Below are positions 42,889 to 51,123 of a stretch of 55,967 bases of DNA, piece after piece. Below the pieces are notes generated by a model that was not told the DNA's origin, searched no databases, and saw only the letters and a program-made list of their open reading frames with translations. The position numbers and the translations under genes were made by a program. Numbering within the stretch: position 1 is the stretch's first letter; each line of letters starts with the position of its first letter. The stretch is from Desulfobacteraceae bacterium (lineage in GTDB: Bacteria > Desulfobacterota > Desulfobacteria > Desulfobacterales > JAABRJ01): NCBI GenBank assembly GCA_022340425.1, contig JAJDNY010000054.1, forward strand, positions 1 to 55,967, read 5' to 3'.

Positions 42889-43805
42889 CTCAAAAACTCC
42901 AGGGTGATGATGGTTGCGAAAAAGGCCAGTGCGAAAGAGGTCAGGACGAACTTCGGTACCCGGTCCATGCGGTGGCGCGCCATGACCGATTCGGTGATCC
43001 CCACGGCCACATAGACCAGCAGCAGGCCAAGGGAGAAGATCCCCAGGTTTAACAGCGGGTGGCCCGGCTGAAGGGGCAGGATCAGCCGGGCGACCATGGC
43101 GGCGTAGAAAAAGAGCTTGAGCAAGGCGCCCATTTCGATCAACGCGAAGTCCGGGCCGCTGTGATCCAGCACCATGACCTCGTGGATCATGGTCAACTCC
43201 AGGTGGGTGGCGGGGTCATCCACCGGCACCCGGGCATTTTCAGTCAGCAGGATGATGAAGAGGGCGATCACCACGAAAAGCAAAGGCGATCCGGCCGTCT
43301 GCCAGAAGCCGCGGGGGTTTTCGCCGGCGAAGTAGGCCCCGAGGTTCAGGTCGCCGCTGAGCCGGTAGAAGAGGATCAGGATCATGAACAGGCTGGCCTC
43401 GCAGATGATGGGGAAATAGGCCTCGCGTGCCGCGCCCATGCCCTCGAAGGGCGAGGCGGTGTCCATGGCGGCGGCGATGGTGAAAAAGCGCGCCAGCCCC
43501 AGCAGGTAGAGGACAAAAATCACATCGCCGTCGAAGGTCAGCACCGGCGGCTGACCGCCCATGGGCAGAAAGAGCAGCGCCGTGGCCGCCGCCGCCAGCG
43601 AAACGACGGGACCCAGCTTGAAAAGAAAAGTGGTGCTGGTGCTGTAGACCGACCCCTTTTTGCAGAGCTTGGCCAGGGTATAGTAGTGAATCAGCAGCGG
43701 GGAGCCTTTGCGGCCGCCGAAAAAGGCCTTCACCTTGAAAATCACGCCCGCAAAAAGCGGGGCCGTCAGCAGGGCTAATGCCCACAGCAGGAGGGAATCG
43801 ATCAT
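42885..43805 (-). CDS. HyfC/NuoH-like membrane subunit
   Basis: 306 residues, about eight membrane segments. GVIFKVKAFFGGRKGSPLLIHYYTLAKLCKKG near the N-terminus and ENARVPVDDPATHLELTMIHEVMVLDHSGPDFALIEMGALLKLFFYAAM are the standard HyfC/NuoH loops that contact the small and large subunits. Charged residues of the E-channel are kept. It anchors the peripheral arm to the membrane arm. Confidence 0.92.
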   Translation of the reverse strand: MIDSLLLWALALLTAPLFAGVIFKVKAFFGGRKGSPLLIHYYTLAKLCKKGSVYSTSTTFLFKLGPVVSLAAAATALLFLPMGGQPPVLTFDGDVIFVLYLLGLARFFTIAAAMDTASPFEGMGAAREAYFPIICEASLFMILILFYRLSGDLNLGAYFAGENPRGFWQTAGSPLLFVVIALFIILLTENARVPVDDPATHLELTMIHEVMVLDHSGPDFALIEMGALLKLFFYAAMVARLILPLQPGHPLLNLGIFSLGLLLVYVAVGITESVMARHRMDRVPKFVLTSFALAFFATIITLEFLR

Positions 43806-43886
43806 CGGTGCGTTCCGTCAGAGTTGGGGTGAACGATCTGCATGCGATCCGTGGGGCTCCCCGGCGCGTTTGCGGGGGGCGCCGAT

Positions 43887-45845
43887 CTAGACGAAAAACA
43901 GCAAGACCACGATGGCCAACAGGATGTAGCCGATATAGAGGTGGATGTCGCCGTGCTGAATCCAGCGCAGCTTATCGAACAGCCAGGTCACCGGGGTGAC
44001 CACCGCAGAGTTGAGGTGCAGTTCGACGATGTCATGGACGTGGCTGCGGTAATGGGTTCGGTCCGGGAAGAGCCCCGCCACCGCCGGGTGGTCCTCCTCC
44101 AGCGGGGCCGCCGGTTTGAAGAATTCCAGGATCGAGGCGGCATAGGAAGTCCCGGTGTACTGCATCCGGGCGGTGGGCTGGGTGAACCCGCAGCCCCAGG
44201 TGCCGCTGCACCCGATGGGCTTGCCCTCGTAGAGCAGGCGCCGCAGGGCCCAGACGATCAGCAGGGCCGCCAGCAGAATGGCTGCGGCCAGGGTGATGTT
44301 GGTGGACAGCCGGGCGACGGATTCCAGAGGAATGCGGCCGACCTCCAAACCCAGAGCCGCCGCCGCTTGCAGCGGCATGTAGAGAAAGGCCGCGGGATAG
44401 ACGCCGATCACGGCGCAGGCGGCCGCCAGGACGATCATGGGCAGCAGCATGGCCGCCCCCCCCTTTTCATCCACAGCCTGCGCCGCCGGGCTGCGGGCTT
44501 CGCCCTGGAAGACGACCCCCACCACCTTGCTGAAGCAGGCCAGGGCCAGCCCGCCGATCACGGCCAGGCCGACAATCGCCAGCAGGCTCAGCGCCAGGAC
44601 CGGTGTCTCGGCAGCGACGCCCTCGAAGCTGCCCAGATAGATCAAAAATTCTCCCACAAAGCCGTTAAAGGGCGGCAGGCCGCAGATGGCCAGGGCGCCC
44701 ACGAGAAAGGTGGCCCCGGTCACGGGCATCTTTTTCAGCAGGCCGCCCAGGGCGTCGATGGTGCGGCTGCCGGTTTTGTGGAGCACCACGCCGGCGCCCA
44801 TGAACAGCAGGGACTTGAAAGTCGCATGGTTGAGCACATGCAGCAGGCCGCCCGCAAACCCCAGGAGGGCCATGAGCGGGGTATCGGTGGCGACGCCGAT
44901 CATGCCGATCCCGATGCCGATCAGGATGATGCCGATGTTCTCGACGCTGTGGTAGGCCAGCAGCCGCTTGAGGTCGTGCTGGCCCAGGGCGTAGACAACC
45001 CCCAGAACGCCGGAGACCACCCCGAAAACCAGCACCACCGTCCCCACGGCGGGGGTGTAGAGCTCCAGGATGCCGACCATGCGCAGGATGCCGTAAATGC
45101 CGGTTTTGATCATCACCCCGGACATGACCGCCGAGATATGCGAGGGCGCAGCCGGGTGGGCGTGGGGCAACCAGACGTGAAAGGGGAAGACGCCGGCCTT
45201 GGAGCCGAAGCCGATAAAGGCCAGCCCAAAGACCCACAATTTGGCCGTCTGGGAGAGGCCGGTGGCATCGAATTCGAAACCGCCGCTGCCGCCGTAGAGG
45301 ACCCCGAAGGCGGCCACGATGAACATGGCGCCCACATGCGAAAAGACAAAGTAGAGATAGCCGGCCTTGCGGGTCTCCGGGCGCCGATGATCGTGGACCA
45401 CCAGAAAAAAGGAGGCCAGGGACATGATTTCCCAGGCCAGCAGGAAGGTGATCATGTTGGCCGCGGCCACCACCAGGGCCATGGCGGCCGTCAGCAGGCT
45501 GAAAAAAAAGTAGCTGACGGCGGTGCCCAGGGCTTTGCGGGGGTCGCTCAGGTAGCTGAAGCTGTATACGGCGGAAAGGAGGCAGACGGCAAAGATGGCC
45601 AGCAGAAAAAAGGCGGACAGGCCGTCGATTCGAAAGGCCAGGGTGAGCGTGCTGAGGTAGTCAAAGGAGGCGCTGGCCGCCCCGCCACCCGCAAGGCGGG
45701 CAAAGGCGTCGCGCAGCCCAAAGCAGCAGCCGGCGCCGATGAACGTTGCCCCCAGGATTCGCATCAGGGTGAATTGTCTGAAAAACAGCAGCGGCAGCAC
45801 GCCACCTGAGGCGATGATCAAAAGTGACAGGAAAAATAGGCGCAT
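43887..45845 (-). CDS. HyfB/NuoL-like antiporter-type membrane subunit
   Basis: 652 residues, about 16 membrane segments, first structural subunit of the run. LAWEIMSLASFFLVVHDH has the conserved channel glutamate; GSKAGVFPFHVWLPHAHPAAPSHISAVMSGVMIKTGIYGILR and KRLLAYHSVENIGIILIGIGIGMIG hold the lysines and histidines of the ion path. The C-terminus ends in a membrane helix after a cytoplasmic stretch (CGFTQPTARMQYTGTSYAASILEFFKP) typical of HyfB. Preceded by 190 bases that hold a hairpin, so it may have its own promoter or share that of the SLC13 gene. Confidence 0.92.
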   Translation of the reverse strand: MRLFFLSLLIIASGGVLPLLFFRQFTLMRILGATFIGAGCCFGLRDAFARLAGGGAASASFDYLSTLTLAFRIDGLSAFFLLAIFAVCLLSAVYSFSYLSDPRKALGTAVSYFFFSLLTAAMALVVAAANMITFLLAWEIMSLASFFLVVHDHRRPETRKAGYLYFVFSHVGAMFIVAAFGVLYGGSGGFEFDATGLSQTAKLWVFGLAFIGFGSKAGVFPFHVWLPHAHPAAPSHISAVMSGVMIKTGIYGILRMVGILELYTPAVGTVVLVFGVVSGVLGVVYALGQHDLKRLLAYHSVENIGIILIGIGIGMIGVATDTPLMALLGFAGGLLHVLNHATFKSLLFMGAGVVLHKTGSRTIDALGGLLKKMPVTGATFLVGALAICGLPPFNGFVGEFLIYLGSFEGVAAETPVLALSLLAIVGLAVIGGLALACFSKVVGVVFQGEARSPAAQAVDEKGGAAMLLPMIVLAAACAVIGVYPAAFLYMPLQAAAALGLEVGRIPLESVARLSTNITLAAAILLAALLIVWALRRLLYEGKPIGCSGTWGCGFTQPTARMQYTGTSYAASILEFFKPAAPLEEDHPAVAGLFPDRTHYRSHVHDIVELHLNSAVVTPVTWLFDKLRWIQHGDIHLYIGYILLAIVVLLFFV

Positions 45846-45965
45846 CGGCTTCCTTTTGCTTTTCCGTCCAGTCTATGGGTGGCTTTGGGGCCTGCGCGCG
45901 GCGGGCCAGCATCGGATAGTGGGGATGACCGGTTTCAAGGGCCGCTGGCGGTTGCCTGCGTCCGG

Positions 45966-45997
45966 GGCGGCTTCCCCCCCGCTGGGGAAAAGCCGCC
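45966..45997. terminator. Hairpin between the SLC13 carrier and HyfB-like genes
   Basis: GGCGGCTT/AAGCCGCC with an inner CCCC/GGGG extension, just beyond the SLC13 stop on the minus strand. No T-run. It could reduce read-through from the carrier gene into the complex I-like genes. Confidence 0.4.
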
Positions 45998-46035
45998 CGG
46001 GCGCGTTGCCGGTGACCGGGTTCGGAGCCGCCGGG

Positions 46036-47505
46036 TCAGGGCAGAGTCGTCGGCATGCCCATCAGGGGCCAGAGAATAAAGACCGCAAAACCGGTCACCA
46101 CCATCAGGATGAGACTCGCCGGGAGACCGTAGAGAAAAAACTCTCCGGTGGTGAACTGCTTGGAGTCGTAGGCGATGGCGTTGGGGGCGGCGCCCACCAG
46201 CAGCAGGAAGGGCATGCCGGCGGTGACCAGGGCGGCGAAGAGGATCACCTCCGGGGCGACCCCCAGGTAGGGCGCGATCACGAACGCCACCGGCAGCGAG
46301 ATGGCGATGGCCGCGACATTCATGATGAAGTTGGTCATCACCATCACGAAGAAGGCGATGCTCATCACGAAAACGAACCAGTTGGCCTTCTGGAACATCA
46401 CCAGCCAGTTGACTGCCAGCCACTTGGCGGCGCCGGTCTCCCAGAGGCAGAAGCCGATGCTCATGGCGCCGGAAAAGAGCAGGATGATGTTCCAGGGAAT
46501 GTCCTCGAGGTCGTTGATGTCCAGGATGCCGGTGACAAAGAAGAGGATGGTGGAAGTCAGGATGATGGCGGTCTTGTCCACCGGCTCCAGCATCGGGATG
46601 AACGAGCGCAGGGACATGATCAGGATGCAGGAGAAAACGATCACCATCGCGATGATCTCTTTGCGGGTCAGGCCGCCCAGCTCGGCGTTGAGTTGGATGG
46701 CTTTGGCGCGCAGGCCGGGGATCACTTTCTTTTCGGGCTTGAGAAAGATCATGAAGAAACCCCAGAGCAGAAAGACCATCAGCCAGCCGATGGGGAACAT
46801 GTAGTAGGAGAGCTGGAAAAAGGAGATGTTGGTGCCGACGATATCGGTGAAAAATCCCAGGGCCACGGCCCCGCGGGCGGCCCCCAGCAGCGTGATGATG
46901 CTGCCGGCGCCGGCCACGTAGGCCATGCCGATGAAAAGGCCCTTGCCGAACTTGGTTTTTTTGTCGCCCTCGCCGTAGAGGGCGTAGATCGCCATCAGCA
47001 GCGGGTAGATCGTCGCGGCCACCGCGGTGTGGGCCATGATGTGGGTCAGGGCGGCGGTCACCACGAAGCAGCCGAGGTAGATCATGCTGGTGCGCTCGCC
47101 GACGACGATGAGCATCTTGTAGGCCATCCGGCGGGTGAGACCGGTCTTGGTGAACACCAGGCCGATGACGATCGAGGCGAAGATGAACATGACCGAGGGG
47201 TCCATGAAGTCCTTGAAGGCCACTTTAGCCGGGCGGATCAGGAAAAGCGCCTGCAGGACGCCGATGGCCAGGCTGGTGATCCCGATCGGGACCACCTCGA
47301 AGACCCACCAGGTGCCGGCCAGCAGAAAGACCGCCAGGGCGCCCTTGGCCTCGCGCGAGAGCTCGAAGTGCTTGCCCATGGGGTCGATGGCATCCGGCCA
47401 GGGGGGCGAGTAATAGACGACCACGAACAGGATGATGCCCAGGAAAAGGAACATGAATTTGCGCCAGTTGATGGTCTTGGGGGTCTCGGCGGCGGCACTG
47501 TCCAT
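46036..47505 (-). CDS. SLC13 (DASS) family sodium/anion symporter
   Basis: 489 residues with about 12 membrane segments. Features of the divalent anion:Na+ symporter family include the paired hairpin motifs around MAHTAVAATIYPLLMAIY and MTNFIMNVAAIAISLPVAF and the late AGMPFLLLVGAAPNAIAYDSKQF segment (the SNT-like region is degenerate: NFIMN). Substrates in the family are di/tricarboxylates, sulfate or phosphate; sulfate or a C4-dicarboxylate would fit an anaerobe, but the sequence does not decide. AAGGAGG lies 8 bases before the ATG. Between the CBS gene (85 bases) and the complex I-like genes (190 bases). Confidence 0.88.
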   Translation of the reverse strand: MDSAAAETPKTINWRKFMFLFLGIILFVVVYYSPPWPDAIDPMGKHFELSREAKGALAVFLLAGTWWVFEVVPIGITSLAIGVLQALFLIRPAKVAFKDFMDPSVMFIFASIVIGLVFTKTGLTRRMAYKMLIVVGERTSMIYLGCFVVTAALTHIMAHTAVAATIYPLLMAIYALYGEGDKKTKFGKGLFIGMAYVAGAGSIITLLGAARGAVALGFFTDIVGTNISFFQLSYYMFPIGWLMVFLLWGFFMIFLKPEKKVIPGLRAKAIQLNAELGGLTRKEIIAMVIVFSCILIMSLRSFIPMLEPVDKTAIILTSTILFFVTGILDINDLEDIPWNIILLFSGAMSIGFCLWETGAAKWLAVNWLVMFQKANWFVFVMSIAFFVMVMTNFIMNVAAIAISLPVAFVIAPYLGVAPEVILFAALVTAGMPFLLLVGAAPNAIAYDSKQFTTGEFFLYGLPASLILMVVTGFAVFILWPLMGMPTTLP

Positions 47506-47590
47506 TGCAACAACCTCCTTGATCAGTTGAAACGATCGGATCGGGGGCCCCGTTGCCGGGGCGTTCGCGGGCGTCAGCCCGATCTCGTCT

Positions 47591-48151
47591 TCAGACGAAG
47601 CACTCTTTCATGGTGTGAAAAATGGCGGCAAAGACGTCGGTCAGGCGCAGAATGCCGATGATGTCCTTGCCGCGGGTGACCAGCAGCGACTGATGATGGC
47701 CCAGCACCAGCTGGTGGATGGCCTCGTCCAGGGAGGAGCTTTCCTCGACGAACTCCCCTTCGGTCAGGGCGTGCATGAAATCCTTGACCTTGGCGGTGGC
47801 GGCGGTTTTGCAGATGTCCTTCAGCGGCCGGTCGAAGAGATTGTAGTGCGCCATCATCGATTTCATGAACTTGCGCGAAAACCCCAGACGCGCGAGGGTG
47901 TCGCCGGCCTGCATTTCCTGGTACTTGGGCTCCAGTGCGCGCAGCGCGTCCAGCTGGCCGATCTTGCCGACCACGGCCCCCTGGGCATCCAGCACCAGCA
48001 CGGCGCGGTGGCGGTAGCGGGTCTGGTCGAACTCCGCCTGGGCCTTTTCAAGGGACAAGACCGCCTCGAAAAGGGTCGCGTCTTCGGAAACAGTGGCGTA
48101 CTCGGACAGGGGAATCATGAGGTCTTTGATGGTGTATTCAGCGGATGGCAT
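47591..48151 (-). CDS. CBS-domain pair protein
   Basis: 186 residues. Two CBS domains (IKDLMIPLSEYATVSEDATLFEAVLSLEKAQ..RAVLVLDAQGAVVGKIGQLD and VKDFMHALTEGEFVEESSSLDEAIHQLV..LLVTRGKDIIGILRLTDVFAAIFHTMKE) clearly paralogous to the protein at 36345-36923 over their whole length. Probable adenine-nucleotide sensor for the SLC13 carrier or the membrane complex downstream. Start at 48151 with AAGGAGA upstream; the longer frame is rejected. The upstream 530 bases are a long untranslated or promoter region. Confidence 0.9.
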   Translation of the reverse strand: MPSAEYTIKDLMIPLSEYATVSEDATLFEAVLSLEKAQAEFDQTRYRHRAVLVLDAQGAVVGKIGQLDALRALEPKYQEMQAGDTLARLGFSRKFMKSMMAHYNLFDRPLKDICKTAATAKVKDFMHALTEGEFVEESSSLDEAIHQLVLGHHQSLLVTRGKDIIGILRLTDVFAAIFHTMKECFV

Positions 48152-48684
48152 CGGGGCTCTCCTTGGTTGGAAATGGGGGGGTGCAGGACAAATGGGATGC
48201 GGGGCGCCGGCTAGGTCGCCTCGAAGAGGCTGCGGCAAGGGTGGAAGTCAGGATGGGAAGCGCTGGCTGCGTGGGGCTCAAGGGGCGTCATCCCCTTGGC
48301 AGCGCCGGCACGAAAAAGAGGCCAGGGCCCGCTTGGTTTGAAACCCCCGGCACCCTATGCCTGCAATGCGTTCCATCATCACCCTCTCCCTATTTATTAA
48401 AACAGCAAAAAGACCGCGTTCATTTTTTTTGTGTCAACGTATAATTGACCTTCAGGTAATGGCCGCCGCCGGGCGGCGGGTAAAATCAGCCGGTGAACGG
48501 GTACCATTAATGAAATGAAATTTCAAGCCGGAGAACTTCTGGCGGTTAAAAAAATCCGTGGAAGGGCCCATGCCATAGGAGGCACCCAGAGCGGCGGTTG
48601 CGGAGGAAAATCAGCAAAATTTTCGGGCGGGCACCCGGGCCGCTGTGGCAGCTTGTCCGGGCTTCGCCGGCGGCCCGATCGGTT
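48152..48684. other. Long gap upstream of the CBS-SLC13 run
   Basis: 533 bases without a convincing gene; short frames on the plus strand lack ribosome sites. It holds a nested inverted repeat at 48260-48305 and an AT-rich patch at 48391-48450 with TATAAT on the plus strand (48440-48445) and TTGACA on the minus strand (48437-48432), neither with a good partner hexamer. The promoter of the CBS gene probably lies in this patch. Confidence 0.45.
48260..48305. other. Nested inverted repeat in the CBS gene leader
   Basis: GCGCTG/CAGCGC or GCTGC/GCAGC enclose CAAGGGG-cgtcat-CCCCTTG. A stable stem-loop about 110 bases before the CBS start codon. It could be a terminator-like or regulatory RNA fold; no T-run. 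Confidence 0.4.
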
Positions 48685-49878
48685 TCAGACCACCATGATC
48701 TGCTCATCCAGGCGCGTGAGCTGTTCCACCCCCTCGGGGGTGACGAGGTGGGTGTTTTCGATGCCCACCACCCCCCGACCGGGAAAGACCAGCTTGGGCT
48801 CCAGGGCGAAGACCATTCCGGATTGCAGCGGCAGTTCCTGTCCCTGGGCCAGGAAGGGGAACTCGTCCAGCTCCAGGCCGATCCCGTGGCCCACGAAGCG
48901 GACGCGCCGCTCGTCGGCGCCCATGAAAAACGCCCCGTAGCCCTGGCGCGCGGCGCTCTCCCGGGCCACCTGGTAGAGGCGGCCCGAGGGGATCCCGGGG
49001 CGCGCGGCGGCGGTGACCTCAGTCTGCAGGACCAGCATCGCCGCGTGGGCCCGCTCCAGATCCGCCGGCAGGCGGCCCAGGGAAAAGATCCGGGTGTGAT
49101 CGGCAAGGTAGCCGTTGAAAACGAAGACGTAATCCACCAGGATCGGCTCGTGGCGTTGGATGGGGCGCATGCCCGGGCCCTGGGCGACCGCCGGCCCGAC
49201 CCCCGGGCCGCCGGTGGGTGAGGCCAGAAAGCTGGGGACGGCACCGGACGGGCCGGCCATCAGGTGGCCGTAAAACAGTTCGCTGCCCCACATCCGCATC
49301 CGGACGATGCCCTGATGGCCCAAGGCCCGGGCCCGGGCCTCCACCCGACCGGCCAGCTCGATTTCGCTCATTCCCTCGCGCAGGAGGTCGGGCACGGCGG
49401 CCGCCAACTGGTCGGCGAGGCGCGCCGCCTGGCGGATCATGCCGATTTCCCAATCGGACTTGACCGCCCGCAAGAGACGAATCTCGGTGGAGATGTCGCT
49501 CAGTCCGGCCCCCTGGAAAATTCGACCGTAGGAAAGATAAAGGTTGGCCGGCAGGACGTCCAGTTCCAGCCCCAGGTTTTGGGGCGCGGCCAGGCCGTTG
49601 GCCGTCAGGAGGCCGGGGATTTCCTTGGGGCTGCCGATGGCCGCGATTCGATCCAGCGGGGATTCGGACCGGGCGCGTGCCAGGTCCTTGCGGACCAGTA
49701 GCAGCGGCTCGCCCTGGAGCGGGACCCAGAGGTGGGACTTCTGGATGGTGCCGGCGAAGTAGAACAGGTCGGCGGTTTGCAGGATCAGGGCGGCGTCCAG
49801 CCCCTTGCGGGCCAGCTGCGCCTGAAGGGCGCCGATGCGCCGGGCGATTTCGGAACGGGGGACGGTCGGGGCTTGCAT
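48685..49878 (-). CDS. M24-family metallopeptidase (Xaa-Pro aminopeptidase-like)
   Basis: 397 residues. Creatinase-type N-terminal domain (ARKGLDAALILQTADLFYFAGT) followed by the pita-bread catalytic domain. The five metal ligands are visible: Asp in ILVDYVFVFNGY, Asp in LADHTRIF, His in FVGHGIGLELDE, Glu in FALEPKLV and Glu in VGIENTH. It should cleave N-terminal residues before proline, or another peptide bond, in the cytoplasm. Start at 49878 with AGGAG 7 bases upstream. It is divergent from a peptide ABC transporter, which suggests joint use in peptide uptake and breakdown. Confidence 0.92.
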   Translation of the reverse strand: MQAPTVPRSEIARRIGALQAQLARKGLDAALILQTADLFYFAGTIQKSHLWVPLQGEPLLLVRKDLARARSESPLDRIAAIGSPKEIPGLLTANGLAAPQNLGLELDVLPANLYLSYGRIFQGAGLSDISTEIRLLRAVKSDWEIGMIRQAARLADQLAAAVPDLLREGMSEIELAGRVEARARALGHQGIVRMRMWGSELFYGHLMAGPSGAVPSFLASPTGGPGVGPAVAQGPGMRPIQRHEPILVDYVFVFNGYLADHTRIFSLGRLPADLERAHAAMLVLQTEVTAAARPGIPSGRLYQVARESAARQGYGAFFMGADERRVRFVGHGIGLELDEFPFLAQGQELPLQSGMVFALEPKLVFPGRGVVGIENTHLVTPEGVEQLTRLDEQIMVV

Positions 49879-49959
49879 GGCGGCTCCTGTGGGGAAAACG
49901 GTTTTTGGCGCTGAGGGCGGCTTGGATGCCCCGGGGGCGGAGCGGCGCGCTCCCGGGTG

Positions 49960-49989
49960 ACTATCCTTCAAAGCCCCTTTGGCTGTCAA
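49960..49989 (-). promoter_or_regulatory. Promoter for the M24 peptidase
   Basis: TTGACA (49989-49984), 18 bases, GATAGT (49965-49960) on the minus strand. Start site near 49953, about 75 bases before the ATG. The promoter for the divergent transporter is less clear (a weak TTGCAA/TAAGAA pair at 49999-50027). Confidence 0.55.
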
Positions 49990-50072
49990 GCCACCGGCTT
50001 GCAAAGACCGACGTTTCAGGCTAAGAAACCTCCTGGTGCCCATCGCCGGCGACCCCAAGGAGCGTGTAACCC

Positions 50073-51116
50073 ATGGAGCGGCTGGACTATTTCATCAGAC
50101 GGTTTTTGCTGGTGGTGCCGACCTTTATCGGCATCACCCTGCTGTGCTTCACCCTGATCCAGTTTGTTCCCGGCGGGCCCGTGGAGCAGATCCTGATGCA
50201 GATGAAAGGTCTTGACGCCGGCGAGGCCGGCGGCGACGCCCAGCTGCGGGGGACGATATCCGAGCAGCAGCGCCGGGAGATCGAGGCCCATTTCGGCTTC
50301 GATCAGCCCATCTACCAGCGCTACTGGAAATGGCTGGTGACCGACCGCCTGGGCCTGGGCATGGAATCCTACAAATTCCCCAACCGCACCGCCTGGGAGC
50401 TGATCAGCGAGCGTTTCCGGGTGTCCCTGATTTTCGGCATCACTGGTTTTTTGCTTTCCTACCTGATCTGCATACCGCTGGGAATCGCCAAGGCCCTGCG
50501 GCATGACACGTTCTTCGACCTGACCTCCAGCGTCCTGGTCTTCGTAGGCTATGCCATTCCCGCTTTCGCCTTCGGGATGGTCCTCAAGATGCTCTTTGCC
50601 GGCACCGTCGACGGCCTCTGGGACATTTTTCCCGTGGCGGGCTTCCACTCCGAGAATTTCGCGCAACTCACCCCGGTGGGTAAACTGCGGGACATTTTCT
50701 TGCACATGTTTCTGCCGGTACTCTGTTACGTGATCGGCAATTTTGCGGTGCTGACGCTCCTGATGAAAAACGCCCTGATGGAGCAGATCGGCCGCGACTA
50801 CGTCCGCACCGTGCTGGCCAAGGGCGGCAGCTTCCGGCGGGCCGTCTGGGGCCACGCCCTGCGCAACGCCATGATTCCCATTGCCACCGGCCTGGGATCG
50901 ATCCTGACCGTGATGTTCGCCGGCTCGGTGATCATCGAGCAGGTTTTTGAAATTCCCGGGATGGGCCGTCTCAGCCTGGAGGCCATCGTGGGACGTGACT
51001 ACCCCGTTTTTATGGGCATTCTCTCCTTGACGTCCCTCCTGGGGCTGCTGGGCAACATACTCTCCGATTTTTTCTACGTGCTCATCGATCCGCGGATCAA
51101 TTTCCAGGAAAACTGA
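50073..51116 (+). CDS. Peptide ABC transporter permease (YejB/DppB-like)
   Basis: 347 residues, six membrane segments. RFLLVVPTFIGITLLCFTLIQFVPGGPVEQIL is the classical DppB/OppB opening, and DYVRTVLAKGGSFRRAVWGHALRNAMIPI contains the EAA-type loop that contacts the ATPase. YKFPNRTAWELISERFRVSLIFG and the QRYWKWLVTDRLG region are closest in style to YejB of the Yej (microcin C/peptide) system. AAGGAG lies before the ATG. First gene of a four-gene run with 7- to 37-base gaps. Confidence 0.93.
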   Translation: MERLDYFIRRFLLVVPTFIGITLLCFTLIQFVPGGPVEQILMQMKGLDAGEAGGDAQLRGTISEQQRREIEAHFGFDQPIYQRYWKWLVTDRLGLGMESYKFPNRTAWELISERFRVSLIFGITGFLLSYLICIPLGIAKALRHDTFFDLTSSVLVFVGYAIPAFAFGMVLKMLFAGTVDGLWDIFPVAGFHSENFAQLTPVGKLRDIFLHMFLPVLCYVIGNFAVLTLLMKNALMEQIGRDYVRTVLAKGGSFRRAVWGHALRNAMIPIATGLGSILTVMFAGSVIIEQVFEIPGMGRLSLEAIVGRDYPVFMGILSLTSLLGLLGNILSDFFYVLIDPRINFQEN

Positions 51117-51123
51117 GCGGCCC

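Noticed and set aside
38545-45845. The complex as a functional group 4 [NiFe] hydrogenase or formate hydrogenlyase
   Set aside because: The large subunit lacks both ligand CxxC motifs, and no maturation genes or formate dehydrogenase are present in the window.
43842-47661. Two plus-strand frames of about 640-655 residues opposite the HyfB-like and SLC13 genes
   Set aside because: Both are Gly/His/Gln-rich antisense translations of clear membrane protein genes and lack ribosome binding sites.
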